Source of the DNA: Dactylellina haptotyla
Taxonomy: Eukaryota > Ascomycota > Orbiliomycetes > Orbiliales > Orbiliaceae
Direction of reading: 5' to 3'
Length of the DNA: 64,000 nt
Assembly (NCBI GenBank): GCA_031310005.1
Contig: CM062383.1
Coordinates: 496,001 to 560,000 of the forward strand
This document shows positions 1 to 10,982 of this stretch, one piece after another (position 1 is the first letter of the stretch; the number at the start of each line of letters is the position of its first letter). The translations under genes were made by a program, and so were the position numbers. The notes under the pieces were generated by a model. The model saw only the letters and a program-made list of their open reading frames with translations. It did no database searches and was not told the origin of the DNA.

Positions 1-1121
1 CGAAAAGGACGTCCAATGCCTTCGCCAGTCGCGGGTCAGGTCGATAAGAACTCGGCTCGTTCATATGGTCCATCATATACAGCATGTTTTCAGTGTACGT
101 TAGGTCGGATCTCGGGAGAACTTCACCAGACTATATTAGCAACCTAAATTCTCTTTAGCTTCAAAAATCTTTAGTTGAAAAACTCACCAAACGGCCTGTT
201 GATGCGTATTCTCATAGCATTGGCAGCTACAGTCGTCGCCTTGCCGAGAATCCTGACAATCTGCTTATTCATCGCCGATTTATCGTTGATATACAGATTC
301 TGGCCTTGAAGAGCTGGGTTGGCTTCTGGAGCGAAGGCGGACATAGCGCTGAACGTCGAGGCGAAGATGGCCATCGGGTGGGCGTCGTATCTGTGGGCTT
401 GCATCAGGCGGCACAAATCGTCCTATACCGCTCTCAATTAGTATATGCACTTTGGTAGATTCTGGGGTTGATTGTTGAAGCCTTACCGACAAGAAAGTGT
501 GATGCATGATTTCCCATCTCCAACGCTCACTTTGCGATTTACTCGGCAAATCCCCATAGATCAATAGGTAGGCGGTTTCCAAAAAGTCGGACTTCTCGGC
601 CAATTGTTCTACAATACGCCTGTTGTTAAAAATCCCATTTGGTTAATATCAGAAATTGGCTGGTGAAAAACATACCAATCGGATACCCCCGATGCATCAA
701 GGTGCCCTTCTCTCCGTCGATATATGTGATCTTGCTGCTCAGCGCGGCAGTGTTCATAAATGCAGGATCGTACACCCGTAATCCGGCTGCAAAGTCGTCT
801 TCATCTCGGGGTTCGAGGCGTCCTGGGGTGCCTTGAGGGCCTTGAAGGCGGTGGCGGGGATGCTGTTGTGGGTAATTGGGATATCGATCGTTCGGCCCGT
901 TCGATTGTCGCGGACGGTGACGGACTCGCTGGGACTGGCAGACTGTTAACTACTCTGAAAATTATAATACAATGCAATAAAGGAATAAGAGGGAATATTG
1001 TTCTCACGTCGATTTTGTTACTGCCATCTCGGATAAGAAGTTCGGCGGATTCACCGCTCTGCGTAGCTACTACGAGCAAGGGGGTTGGGATCTGCTTGAA
1101 GCGTGTTGGAGATGACGTCAA
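1..1121 (-). CDS. GltA-type citrate synthase, 5' part, runs off left edge
   Basis: Condenses oxaloacetate and acetyl-CoA (or propionyl-CoA in 2-methylcitrate synthase relatives). Exons read as 1121-1008, 942-676, 608-487, 422-188 and 120 to beyond base 1, each with GT/AG ends. About 285 residues are visible. Family signatures are [55 protein letters not shown] and [12 protein letters not shown], matching bacterial type II (GltA-like) enzymes rather than the usual mitochondrial form. The catalytic His/Asp residues of the C-terminal half lie outside the window. No clear mitochondrial presequence is seen after the start at 1121. Odd: the second exon needs a one-base frame change near 800-840, between the conserved [11 protein letters not shown] and RVYDPAF segments, and no GT-AG intron can explain it. 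It is either an assembly indel or a decaying second copy. Family is sure; intactness is not. Confidence 0.85.
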
Positions 1122-2319
1122 ACTGGAGATGGGCGGTCGCGCGACACGAACTCTGAACAGACGTCGACGAATGCGAATGATATGATAGCTGGTCTAGATG
1201 TGCTGAGGTTTAACAAACACCAAGGGGAAAAGGTCAAGAGAAAGTGAAGGCGGCGAAATACTCCGTCTTTAAGTTTGCGGCCGCTTATTCCGAGTACGGA
1301 ATGCTGAGGGAGGAAAGCCCGCCCCACGGGGTCATATTCTCACTCTCTCTTGGGCCGAGAATACGCGCTACGAGGTTCTCGGTCGCACAGATCTGGACGC
1401 AGCAACCCCAGCCTGGCAGAGCTGGATTTTGGTGGGTCTGATGACGGCAAGCTCGGTCACTTTCGCATGTGAAATTGGGCCGAACGGGGCAACCCCAGCT
1501 TTTGGCTCCGACCTGCATTCTTCCTGTTCGGCGAAACGGGATTGGCTGGCTGGGTTGCTGTTCTGCACTGTTCGTTTTGGTTGGCTGGTGCAGGTAAAAC
1601 ATCCTCGGCTGATGGGGACTCGCCTTCCTCTGGCATCGATCCGGCGGGATTAGTTGAAAGTTGTGATTACCACAGTCGGATACAAACCCAGGGACGAATC
1701 GGTGATGATTTGTTATCCCAGTTACGGAACACACGTGGGGTGCGTTTTAGCTTAGTTATTTCCAAATATAATAACTCTTCGGACGCACCGAACATTCGAC
1801 GGCGGGAGGCTATCTCTCACGAACAGCGGAACGTTAACCACGGGGCCGCTGGCTAGCTATAAAGGGCATGTGCGCACCCTCTCGATGATGCGTTATCCAT
1901 GTCCGTATCTGGCACGCATATGACGGCCCTTTGGTCCGAACTACTCGCTCAAAGGCACAACCGTCTACGGAATCACGAGTGACAGTCGGTGTAGTCGCGG
2001 CTATTTGTATATATAATTCACACAAGATTTCCCATTGTCAGGTGTATATCGTTTCATGAAAACCACCAAAAGATCAAAACCATCAAAAAGCTAAACGTTT
2101 ATCGATATTCATACACATCGCGATACATAAAGCTAAAGGGGTTATCTAGGTAATGACCACGTAATATCATACAAGGAAAGCATAGCCAAACGCAATAACA
2201 GCACCAACAATGAGCGCTAAACAAAAAGACCCAAGGAAAACCCAAAAAATTATTTTAAAAGACAGAACCTATCCTCCAATGATTCCAATTTTTCTATGCA
2301 AACTCCGAAGCCCGAATAT
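1122..2319. other. Intergenic, no gene seen
   Basis: Lies between the start of the citrate synthase and the end of mid1. Open frames of up to 149 codons occur on both strands but overlap each other and show no domain or splice logic. It should contain the citrate synthase promoter and the mid1 3' UTR. Confidence 0.6.
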
Positions 2320-4330
2320 CTACAAGACAATCACCATCACCGCCGCCGCAACCGCTAACCCTACCGCCGCACCGGGCCCACCAAGCCCCCTCGTCGCCCC
2401 GCTCAAAAAGTACGCCGCACCAAGATAGCTACACGTGATATCTCCATCATCATTCCTCCACCCGTAACTCTTCTCCCCTCTCGCCCCATCAGGACACCCG
2501 AACCCCAAACTCGCAGGGCAACTCTGCACAAGACTCCAACAGAGGTCCATGCACGGTTTGATCTCCTTGTAAGGCCCAGGACTGACCACCTCATCGATCA
2601 ATGCGTTCCTACTCGCGGGCTTGAAAACCCCAAACATCTTCTGCATCTCGTCCGCTTTACTCTGCGTCCCGTCGTCCGAGGCTAGTTCCGCGATCCGCCC
2701 GTCCTCCAGAAAGATCTTGGTGGGGCCTCTGTCCTCGCCCGGGGGGCGTTCTCTGATGGCTAGATAGGATGCGTTGGTGCTATAGTCTTCGCATCGCGGG
2801 ATCGTGGTCGCGCAGAGCCATGTTCTGTAGGCTTTATCGCAGTCCTCGCAGCTTCGTAGGTGGGAGTACGCTCTGTCGTCTGTGGTGTTGCACTGCACCT
2901 GCTGCAGCGAGTAGGAGAAGTTCGCGTACCAGGATGATGCGTAGGTATCGTAGAATTTGGCGAGGAAGGGCATGTCCGGGAAGATTGTTGTGTTTGTGGG
3001 GACGGCGTAGGCGACTTCTGAGCAGAAGTTCAGATCGAATATTACTCGGCAGTTGCCATCTATTTGAAATGTTAGAAGTCTATAACATGAATCTCGAATA
3101 GATAATGAGGTGATGCATACCTGACTTGGTGGTTAGGTTGACAGCGGAATACACGAATCCACCGCCAACGGTGTTGTTAATCTGTTTGGTTAACCACACG
3201 CTATATGTAGTATTCGGTTGCAGTGCCGTAAGATAGACCTGTTCTTTAACCTTGTTCCCTAATCCTCTCCTTGTCATCGAGACCTGCCCGTTTATAGATG
3301 AGAGCCCCGCTAGGTGGTTCAAACCACACCAGCTTCTCCTGAATCCATTGAGTGCCGTATCGTTGGCCTGATGTGCAAAGAATGAATACGGCGGCACGAT
3401 GCCTGAGATATTAGTCGAACGACCGTACGATGTTTCATTCCCGGAGATAAGTAGCGCACTCGACGAATCGGTATCGATAAGATACATGTGCTGGTGGTTG
3501 TGATAGCCCCAGTACGGTTGTTTCGTGGACGCTACCATATTGAAATTATACAAATCGGTAAAGTTGCCCGTGATATTCGGCGCAAAGACGGAGAAGTATA
3601 TAGTCGAGCTGGCATTTAGCGTTACGTTCGCAAATCCCTCGATGAACGGGACGATAGCTTGTTGCGCGGGATTGGCGAGCGGGCCGGGTGCCTTATTCTG
3701 GTTCGAATTGGAAGCGTAGACGACCAGCTCGGTGGTAGGACGTTTTGTGGTACTATTCGAAGGGTTGGGTGTCGGTGACCAGCACAGGTTAAATGTTATA
3801 TATACCGTCCGCGCGCGAACGTTCTTCTCGGGGTCGGTAAAGACATTAGGGGAGCCTGGTTTGCCGGCGTCGAGGAATATCTGATCGGTATCTAAACCGA
3901 ACAGTTGCCCCTCACCCGGTTTCAAGTTCCAATTCTGATTCCTCTCAACTTCTAAAGCGAATAGCGATGTTCCTTGCCGTTCCTCTAGTATACCGGGTAA
4001 CATATCATGCGGCGGGGCATCATCATCGAGGGGACTAGTATCAGGCCAGCTCTCCGTCGACTCTATTATCGGGTTGAAGAACCCTCCCGCCACCCCATCA
4101 TCGAGTACCGGCGACTGACCCTCTTCTTCTTCTGCTGCCGCCGCCGGTGATCGTGGGTGAACGTGGTGTAACCGATGGCCGCCGCCGAGGTCCGGTATCG
4201 TCTGTGAATAAGCTGACGGCGGTAGCGTCCACAGCACCAGCAACGTAATCATGATTGCGGTTGCGAACGACGAGATGGCCACTCGCGACTGTAACGGCGT
4301 CAGCCGCGGGCACGGTACCCTGAACACCAT
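2320..4330 (-). CDS. mid1: Mid1-type stretch-activated calcium channel subunit
   Basis: Plasma-membrane/ER glycoprotein that works with the Cch1 channel in high-affinity calcium uptake and in responses to stretch, mating and ER stress. Two exons (4330-3121 and 3059-2320) give 649 residues, the normal family size. A hydrophobic segment at about residues 18-43 ending near AYSQ acts as a signal or anchor. The middle part has many N-x-S/T sites (NPSNSTT, NVTLNASST, NITGNFT) and beta-rich family motifs. The second exon holds the cysteine-rich region (CRVIFDLNFCSEVAYAVP, CEDCDKAYRTWLC, PCMDLCWSLVQSCP), and the C-terminus ends in a hydrophobic tail (GLAVAAAVMVIVL) that could be a GPI or membrane tail. 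The single intron lies just before DGNCRV. The frame is intact. Confidence 0.93.
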
Positions 4331-5130
4331 CGTTTCTCTCTCTCGTCTCTATGTTCCGCGAATACGTGTGTCGAGTATCTCGCACGGAACGCCCCTCGAA
4401 ATAGGAGAGATAAGCACAAAAGGGTTGTGTTAACTAGCCCCCGGTCAGCCAGCCAAGCAGATTGGCTAACTAACCCTCAGAGGCTGCTTGGTATGTAGTG
4501 TGCAGGCGCGCTTTTTTCGGGCTGGGAGTCAAGCTCAACCAGCAGCACACCAATCGGATAGGTAAGTTGAGCTCGGGCTGCAGGCGGTAGTGGCGGGTTC
4601 GGAAGAGGACGAGGAGGATGCGAGGAGAACTGGCTGGCTATCGCTCCTGCACATTGTGCCGAAGAAATGCTCTAAAGGGCCCCGGAGGTTGCTGGAGGGC
4701 CAAAAGGGAGGATATGCTGGCCGGGAATGAGCGAGCGATGCGAGGCGCAGCTTTTCTTGCGGAAGACCAGACGGCCGTTCGTTCCTTCGATCTGCCTCCA
4801 ACGTCGCTGGTTTGGCGTTGTTTGGGCGCGTCAGGGTTCCGAGGTCCAAAATACCACGCCCAACACGCAGATATGATATCACAATAAGATGAAGAGTGGA
4901 AAGAATAATGATATATATTTAACTACACTTGGTATCATAGGCTAAGAGAACTCCGATCAGATAACGCCCGTCCGCCAGACTATCGCCGACCCCGGCGGTA
5001 GGTCTCGTGCACCAGGCAAAACGCCTATACTTCCAACAAAATAAACCAAACCAAACAATCAAGGCTATTGTGACAAAATGAGCGGAGTAACAAAAGAAAG
5101 CAGGCATATTATAAGTATATTATGCAACTA
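4331..5130. other. Intergenic, no gene seen
   Basis: Upstream of mid1 and downstream of the next minus-strand gene. Short overlapping open frames only. It should hold the mid1 promoter. Confidence 0.55.
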
Positions 5131-5674
5131 TTAATCCGAGTCCGACAGTGTCAATTCGTCAGCATAGGCGAACTCTCCAGTCCACTTCTCTTCCTGTGCG
5201 GGACGACGACTCTCTGCACCGTAAGGGGTCCAGAAGTGTTCCTGCTGGCTGCTCGATATGTATCGTCCCATAGCATAACCGGTATCTCGCCGACTAGTGT
5301 CTCGTCGCTTCTCCTTCGGCCTATCGTGGCCAGCAGCAATGCTTGTATCTCGCTTGACCTTGTCATCGTGTTTCTGTTGCAGCTAAACGATTCAACCGAG
5401 TATTAGCCTAGAACAAAAGTCCAAAAAGGAGGCCCTTTCTTACCGAGTACTTCGAAATATCAGATCCCCCACTGCTCACAGTTGTGCTCGTGCGGCTCCC
5501 AGCTATCGAAGGACTTCTACGAGAAGCATTGGAACCGCTGCTAGACCCGCGGCCGTGTCTCCGTTCATAATACGCCTCAAGTTCGGAGAGTCTATCCTGT
5601 GACAGATTGTCTGGAAGCATCTGCCGAGCGGCTTGGAGGGAGGACGGACGAAGAAAGATCTTTGCACTTGTCAT
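5131..5674 (-). CDS. Unknown small basic protein, 160 aa
   Basis: I do not recognise a family. Two exons (5674-5444 and 5382-5131) join in phase 0 with good GT/AG ends. The start was placed at MTSAKIFLRPSSLQAA because it gives a short amphipathic, Arg-containing N-terminus of the kind that can target mitochondria. An in-frame ATG 62 codons upstream (5860) would add a hydrophobic stretch and cannot be excluded. Residues 18-34 (QDRLSELEAYYERRHGR) look helical. They are followed by a Ser-rich linker, a Lys/Arg/Asp-rich segment and an acidic end (DELTLSDSD). There is no close neighbour in the same orientation. The gene model is more secure than any role. Confidence 0.6.
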
Positions 5675-6824
5675 GTTTGTGAACCGTGAGTTTTGGGGAC
5701 TTGAATGGATATCTCCCAGTATTGAAGAGGTTTTAACAAGATATAGAAGTAATAAGATGGGACTGGAACTAATTGCGAATCCAACGGAGGTGAGAGTGAT
5801 AGAATTAGTTATGTATAGTGATCTAACTACATCCGAAGGAGAGATGGGGACGAGATCCACCGCTTTATAATACCCTAGGCCGCGGCTATAGGTTCCACTT
5901 GTGGTGCAAACCCCACGGCGTTAGGCCATCAGACGGCCGGGCAAGTTGCACCCCAATTGGTGTGCGTACGATAGCAAATTTCTTCAGAACAGCGAAGATT
6001 GGCCAAAGTCCCAAATTTGGCCAAATAGCCATCAAATACATGCATTTCACCAAACACTCCCATGTTAAGTCTGTATGTGTTGCCCCACATTTTGCGACAC
6101 AAACCTGCGCAGGATCCCGAGCTTGCGAAACTTCCCTGCGCAGGTCATCTTTGCTGGGCTATTTCCATCCCTGGACAATTCCCAAAACCAGAGAATGGCC
6201 ACAACCACAAATTTACAAACTAGGAAAATGTCCTCTATTATTTAGCAAAATTTGCATCTGCAAGGCTTAGGAATAAGTTATCAGGTGGGTCCTGATGCTG
6301 GAAAAATGATGGTTGGCCCCCCGCAGGATCGCGACAGTTGCTCTCGGCCTTGGAAAGAAGTGGAAAGAAGAAAATTGCAGACTGGCAAACAGAATTCCTG
6401 GACAATTTACAAATCAGGAAAAAAGGACAATTTACAAATGTGGAAAAATGGACAATTGCCAAAGTTGGGTTGTTGTCTGCGTCTTTGGCTGCACCGTTTG
6501 CCAATCAAAGCTGAGAAGGCACGGGGCGGAATCCAACACCGAGCGGCCTAGACATCTCATCAAGCATCCAGAATAAAAGATCAAGGAATGGTTCTGCTAT
6601 CGTAAAAATTGCTTCTACTTTATAATCCGATTGAACAATCTATTTATATCCTAGGACGTTCTCATCCTCAATTATATGATTTATGACGCTGTACCTCCCA
6701 TCTATAGACGTCTACACGGGTTGCCTCTCTAAATATTCAACTAGAAACCAGGATCCGCCCCTTATCTTTATCTTCTGATCCAAATTTTATAACCTTCCGA
6801 CACGCGCAAAAATTTTAGCTCTAA
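5675..6824. other. Intergenic with degenerate repeat patch
   Basis: No gene. The middle (about 5980-6470) is rich in variants of a short motif, described separately. Overlapping open frames of up to 123 codons here look like chance. Confidence 0.5.
6170..6472. repeat. Scattered GGACAATT-type repeat, at least four copies
   Basis: The motif GGACAATT followed by (T/C/G)(A/C)C(C/A)AAA occurs near 6173, 6400, 6425 and 6450. The last three are spaced about 25 bases apart and separated by near-identical GG-A-rich linkers. Related tggccaaa words occur further left (about 6000-6030). This may be a decayed minisatellite or the remnant of an unclassified element. No terminal repeats or coding were found. 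Confidence 0.4.
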
Positions 6825-9042
6825 ATGGCATCCATGGTTAACCAGCCTACGGAGACCTACACCTTTGTGGATTCAGCGGGCGTAAATACACCACGCGCAT
6901 ATACTCGGGATGACAACTGGGAAAAGCATAAGGAGTTGATTCTTGCACTCGATAGCCAGGGGATAAAGAAGCCTGACATCATACGGGAACTGAGCCAGAA
7001 ACATGGCCTGACTATTAGGTATATATATACATATCAATCTCTAAGAAAATCTGCGAGCTTTACAGCGCTTTCGAGCCATGAATTTATTTTCTTCGCTTCA
7101 CACTCATATGGGATAGTTTCTTCAATGCTAACGGATAAATTATGAAGCGACCGTCAATTGAAGCACCGGTTAACAAAATGGAAAGAAAGAAGGCGGTCTA
7201 TACACTCTCAGCCCTCGAATCCTATCATGCGAATGGTGCACCGCGACATTGGCCGACAACTTGGCAGTTCGAAAACATACAGAACTAAAAAGCAAGACGG
7301 CCACCTAGTCCTACCTCTGAAATCCGCCGTACCAAGAAGCTCAAACCCAGGCGCTGGCGCGCTTACGGGATCCACTCCGATCGTAGAGAGGAACCAAAGC
7401 CCTACTCAGAACCTAGTCGAGTCCTCCACGCATATAAAGGAGGATAATATTAAAGCCTTTTGCGAAGCAACAAGCACTTTGTTCGACAAATTAACCTTGG
7501 AAAATACCGAGGACCCTCGGGCTCGCGAATCGGAATCGGGCGACTCTATATGTTTTAATCTTCGTATAATAAAATTTATCCTGTTGGTAGCGCGAGCAGA
7601 TGTTACTGGAGAAGTTATTAGAGGATTCGAAAGAGAAGAAACTGAAGATTTATACAAAATAGTAGCGAGCCTCCCGATTATAGATCCCGTGGATTTCTTC
7701 TCCTTCCTGTATGAAATTGAGTTTCCGCGATACCACCAACCTCTTGGATTGAGGCTTCAATTGTTTTCAACTGCACTAGTTTCCGTGCACTATTACTTTC
7801 TTTCGACAAATTCCCTTTTATATTTATCTCGACTCTTTTCTGGAAGAAATGCAATGTTGCGATCTTAAATCTATTGTCACTGATTTACTCTTGGATATCT
7901 TGCTTAAACTCCCTGCAAAGCCTGACGATGCACAAATGAGAATATTACCATATTTCTTTCGAGTAGGTATTCGAATGTCTAAGGTCCAGAAAACAGTCAG
8001 AGAACTCCTCGATAAAATCGCCGAATATACGCTGCAGAACCAATCCGAGGTGCCTACATCATACCAAATCGATATTTGGATGAAGGCCCTAGATCTTCAA
8101 GAGCAATGCAGAGAAAATGGCAAATTGACAGACCGTCAAATGGAAATGAAGATAAAGGCTTTTGTTCAACGTGCTGCCAAATTGCTTCTCAAATCGATAG
8201 CTGAGAACTCGGAAAACAACTCCCGTTATGCACGACAATTCTTGTGGCTCCGTGGAGTGAAATCGATGTCCACAAAACTGAAGCGTAGTATTGCTATCAG
8301 CGCTGCCAAAGCAGAAGATTTGAACACCCCCAGGACGGCAATAAGCCAAGTTTCAACATATTCACTAACCGCGGGCATTGGTGCTCTTTTTCTCGATATC
8401 AACGATTACACGAAGGGCATCTTCTATACCCGAAAGGCAATTGATATTTATGTCTCTCAGAATTCTAAAGACTCTTCTGCTTCTGCGATTCCCACGCGAG
8501 GGTGGATTCACCATGCGATGTACGACATAGCATACGCTATGTTCCATAGGTGAAGATATATGTGCGAGGGTAGCTCTCCGTCTGAGTGCCCAGAAAAAGA
8601 AGCAATGGGAAGGTAGGGCTGTCATCAACAGCCTAGAAACAGAACAGGTAAAAAAAGGATGGGAGTTATTCCGAAAGTCTCTTTTGCCACGCAATCAAAC
8701 AAGTCGTCTAAAGCAAATTCTGCCAGCAGCTCGTATTAACCTCAATCAACCCCAAAATCAACCTGAAAGCACCCGCACCCTATATCCAGTAATGGGGATA
8801 ATGAGGCGTCTCAGTATGATCAAGGAGGATATCCAGGAACTTCCGAAATAGAGCACGCAACCTATAACCCTTCAGAAGGTATATCTACGGCAATTATACA
8901 TCCTCAGCCTATCCCAGTCTCCATGTCTGCACCAGTGGATATCGATAATGAAGAGTTCCAGATATATATGGCTGAGATTGCACGTTTTACTGTACTTCGA
9001 GATACTCCGTCTCCGAATCTGACATTTGGAAGAGTAGCATAG
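6825..9042 (+). CDS. Clr5-domain protein, frames broken
   Basis: Exon 1 (6825-7018) joins exon 2 (from 7148) in phase 2. The N-terminus matches the fungal Clr5 domain: W-E-K-H-K, LILALDSQGIKKPDIIRELS, then LKHRLTKWK. Clr5 domains are short fungus-specific modules often found at the N-terminus of large repeat-bearing proteins and are thought to bind nucleic acid or partners; the role is not settled. The rest is helical, TPR-like (NDYTKGIFYTRKAIDIY), with an acidic tail ending FGRVA. The coding changes frame near 7780, 8551 and 8780 without good introns, so this is a decaying gene, a gene with unusual splicing, or a stretch with assembly indels. The end at 9042 assumes the last frame belongs to it. 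Confidence 0.55.
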
Positions 9043-9341
9043 GTTAATGTCTTAAGAGTCTAATATATATATATATTTTCGTGGAATAGAGCCTATCTTA
9101 CGATTCTCACTCTATGTATGTAGCAAACTAAATATGGTCTGTCACAAGAGATTTTTGTGTTGTCTGGCCTGAGACCAGTCACAAGTAATGTTCTTTATGG
9201 CAGAAATTTCCTTTGAAATGTAGAACATCAATCCCGTCCTATGGTGAAACTCTATAGATATTTTTCTTCCCGCCTACTCATAATATGGTAAAGTTAATAA
9301 ATATAACAATAATATTCCGTAATTCTGATTTTATAAAACTT

Positions 9342-9934
9342 CTATTCATCGCGCCAACACCTGGTTAATGAAATCAACAAGGATTCAATCAAGGTATCGT
9401 AAATCTTAGCTATCAACTGGGAACACTCACGCGAGAATTCCCTGGAATAAGCAAAATAAAGAACTTGAGTAGCCAGGACCAAGGAAATTCCAGAAAAGAC
9501 TTGCAAGCCACAGCTGCACGGTTGGAAAAAATTGCCCCATTTTAGAGTGTCGCCTTGCCTTCCAAGTCTTTGGGTCAGAAAATTGGTGTGCAATGCAGGG
9601 TCCGCACGAGCTTAAGCACTTAAGTCCTAGTGGTCAACACATACCAAGCATTGAACGCCAACCGACAAGCCTTATGAGCTCCAGTTACATTTTGCCACAC
9701 AAAGTCTCTAGAATTCTCAAATGAGTGCTGGATCGCACTATCGACGATTGTTCGAGAATACAAGATCCCAAGCTGTTCGCAGCTCGCTGGTCGGGGCGTG
9801 ATTCGTGCTGTCTTGATCAATGACAGCAAATGGTACTTGCCGAGACCATTATGTCTGAGTCGCCAGTGAAAGTTTAGGTTTATAAGTTTAGGTTTATACG
9901 TTCTAGCGTGTTCGACTCCAGAAACTAGGAGCAT
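9342..9934 (-). CDS. Unknown small gene, three exons, 162 aa
   Basis: Not recognised. Exons 9934-9645, 9610-9431 and 9360-9342 join in phase (2 then 2) at GTATG, GTGAGT and AG ends, giving one frame ending LACWRDE. The agreement of three splice joints supports a real gene despite low-complexity flanks. The first intron is only 34 bases (9644-9611), very short even for this genome, which weakens the case. Visible features are a Cys cluster (CSCGPC) and a hydrophobic Trp/Phe/Leu-rich stretch near the C-terminus (LWLASLFWNFLGPG) that could be a membrane segment. The start at 9934 follows an AG and a plausible upstream mini-exon, so the gene may begin further upstream (about 10040). Confidence 0.35.
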
Positions 9935-10982
9935 ACCAATCCTCTCAGACCAAGCCTATTTTTGTTTGGATAGATTTCTTGCTTTTAGTGGAAGCAGTGG
10001 TTTCTGATGACGACCCCATGGTTTCCTCGGGCCACTAGAATCTGGCAAACCCTGGCTCCGGCTCAGTAGCCGAAGCCGTACGCATTAGGTTAGAAATTGT
10101 TGGAGCGTCAGCCCACATTTCCTTGCCTGAAGGTAAAGTTCAACCTCTTGACCGAGCTCTGATATGTCTCTTGAGTTCTCTTGTATTTAGGACTGAAAGC
10201 GCGGACGTGCTCGAGCCTGCAACACCTAATAAGCGCAAGATCATCCCTTCCCATGTCCAAATGGGGCTTTCCGTCCTCGAGGAAAACGGAAGCTTCGATG
10301 TTTCCACGTGCGAAACGAAACACTCCTCCGGATCACAATTGGCGAAAGTCTGGGATACCTCGCTACCAGGCTAATACCTCAATTTGTTATATAGCCATCT
10401 GATGGAGTTAAAATGGTAATGAACTAGCTCTCGCGCCTCCAGGCTGCAAGTTCCCTTTTGACTTTCGACTTTTCTATGGAAATGGTTGCACCCCTTGGCG
10501 TAATTGGCTTGCAGCCAATTAAATCGTCTCAGCTAGTCTATCCGCCAGCTTTGGCAAGAATTTTCTCCAATTAAATTAAAAATTTGCCAATGCTTTGTTC
10601 CAAGGATAAGCTGCTCGTTCGTGTTTGCCAACCTTGGGTAAACACATGTCATCTCCCATGATTTCCTACTGTGTAACTCAAAATTATATGACAGGTTTCC
10701 TACCCCGGATTTAAGCCAAGCTGCACAAGTCTGTGAGCAGGACTGCACACTCAACCCCGGTTTTCGAGGGTGGTACAGTGTTTCTACGACTTTGCCTCCC
10801 CATGTCTTGTAGCACAAAAGCGGATGCACCACGAGATTGAAATACATGATATGACCCTTTAAATCTAACTTTAAAGATGTGACCTGATAAGCACAATCCA
10901 AATCTACTATCACTCAACGTACAGAAGCCACCTGTCTATTCTTCATCTTGCAATCAGAACTAATATCTCTCTAACATACCAA
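9935..10982. other. Intergenic or gene remnants
   Basis: Minus-strand open frames at 10108-10323 and 10533-10913 have natural-looking composition but no recognisable domain and no clear splice path to their neighbours. They may be remnants of a longer minus-strand gene. The right end is the promoter of the F-box gene. Confidence 0.35.

Noticed and set aside
1285-1734. 149-codon minus-strand open frame
   Set aside because: No recognisable motif, irregular composition, and overlapping open frames on both strands.
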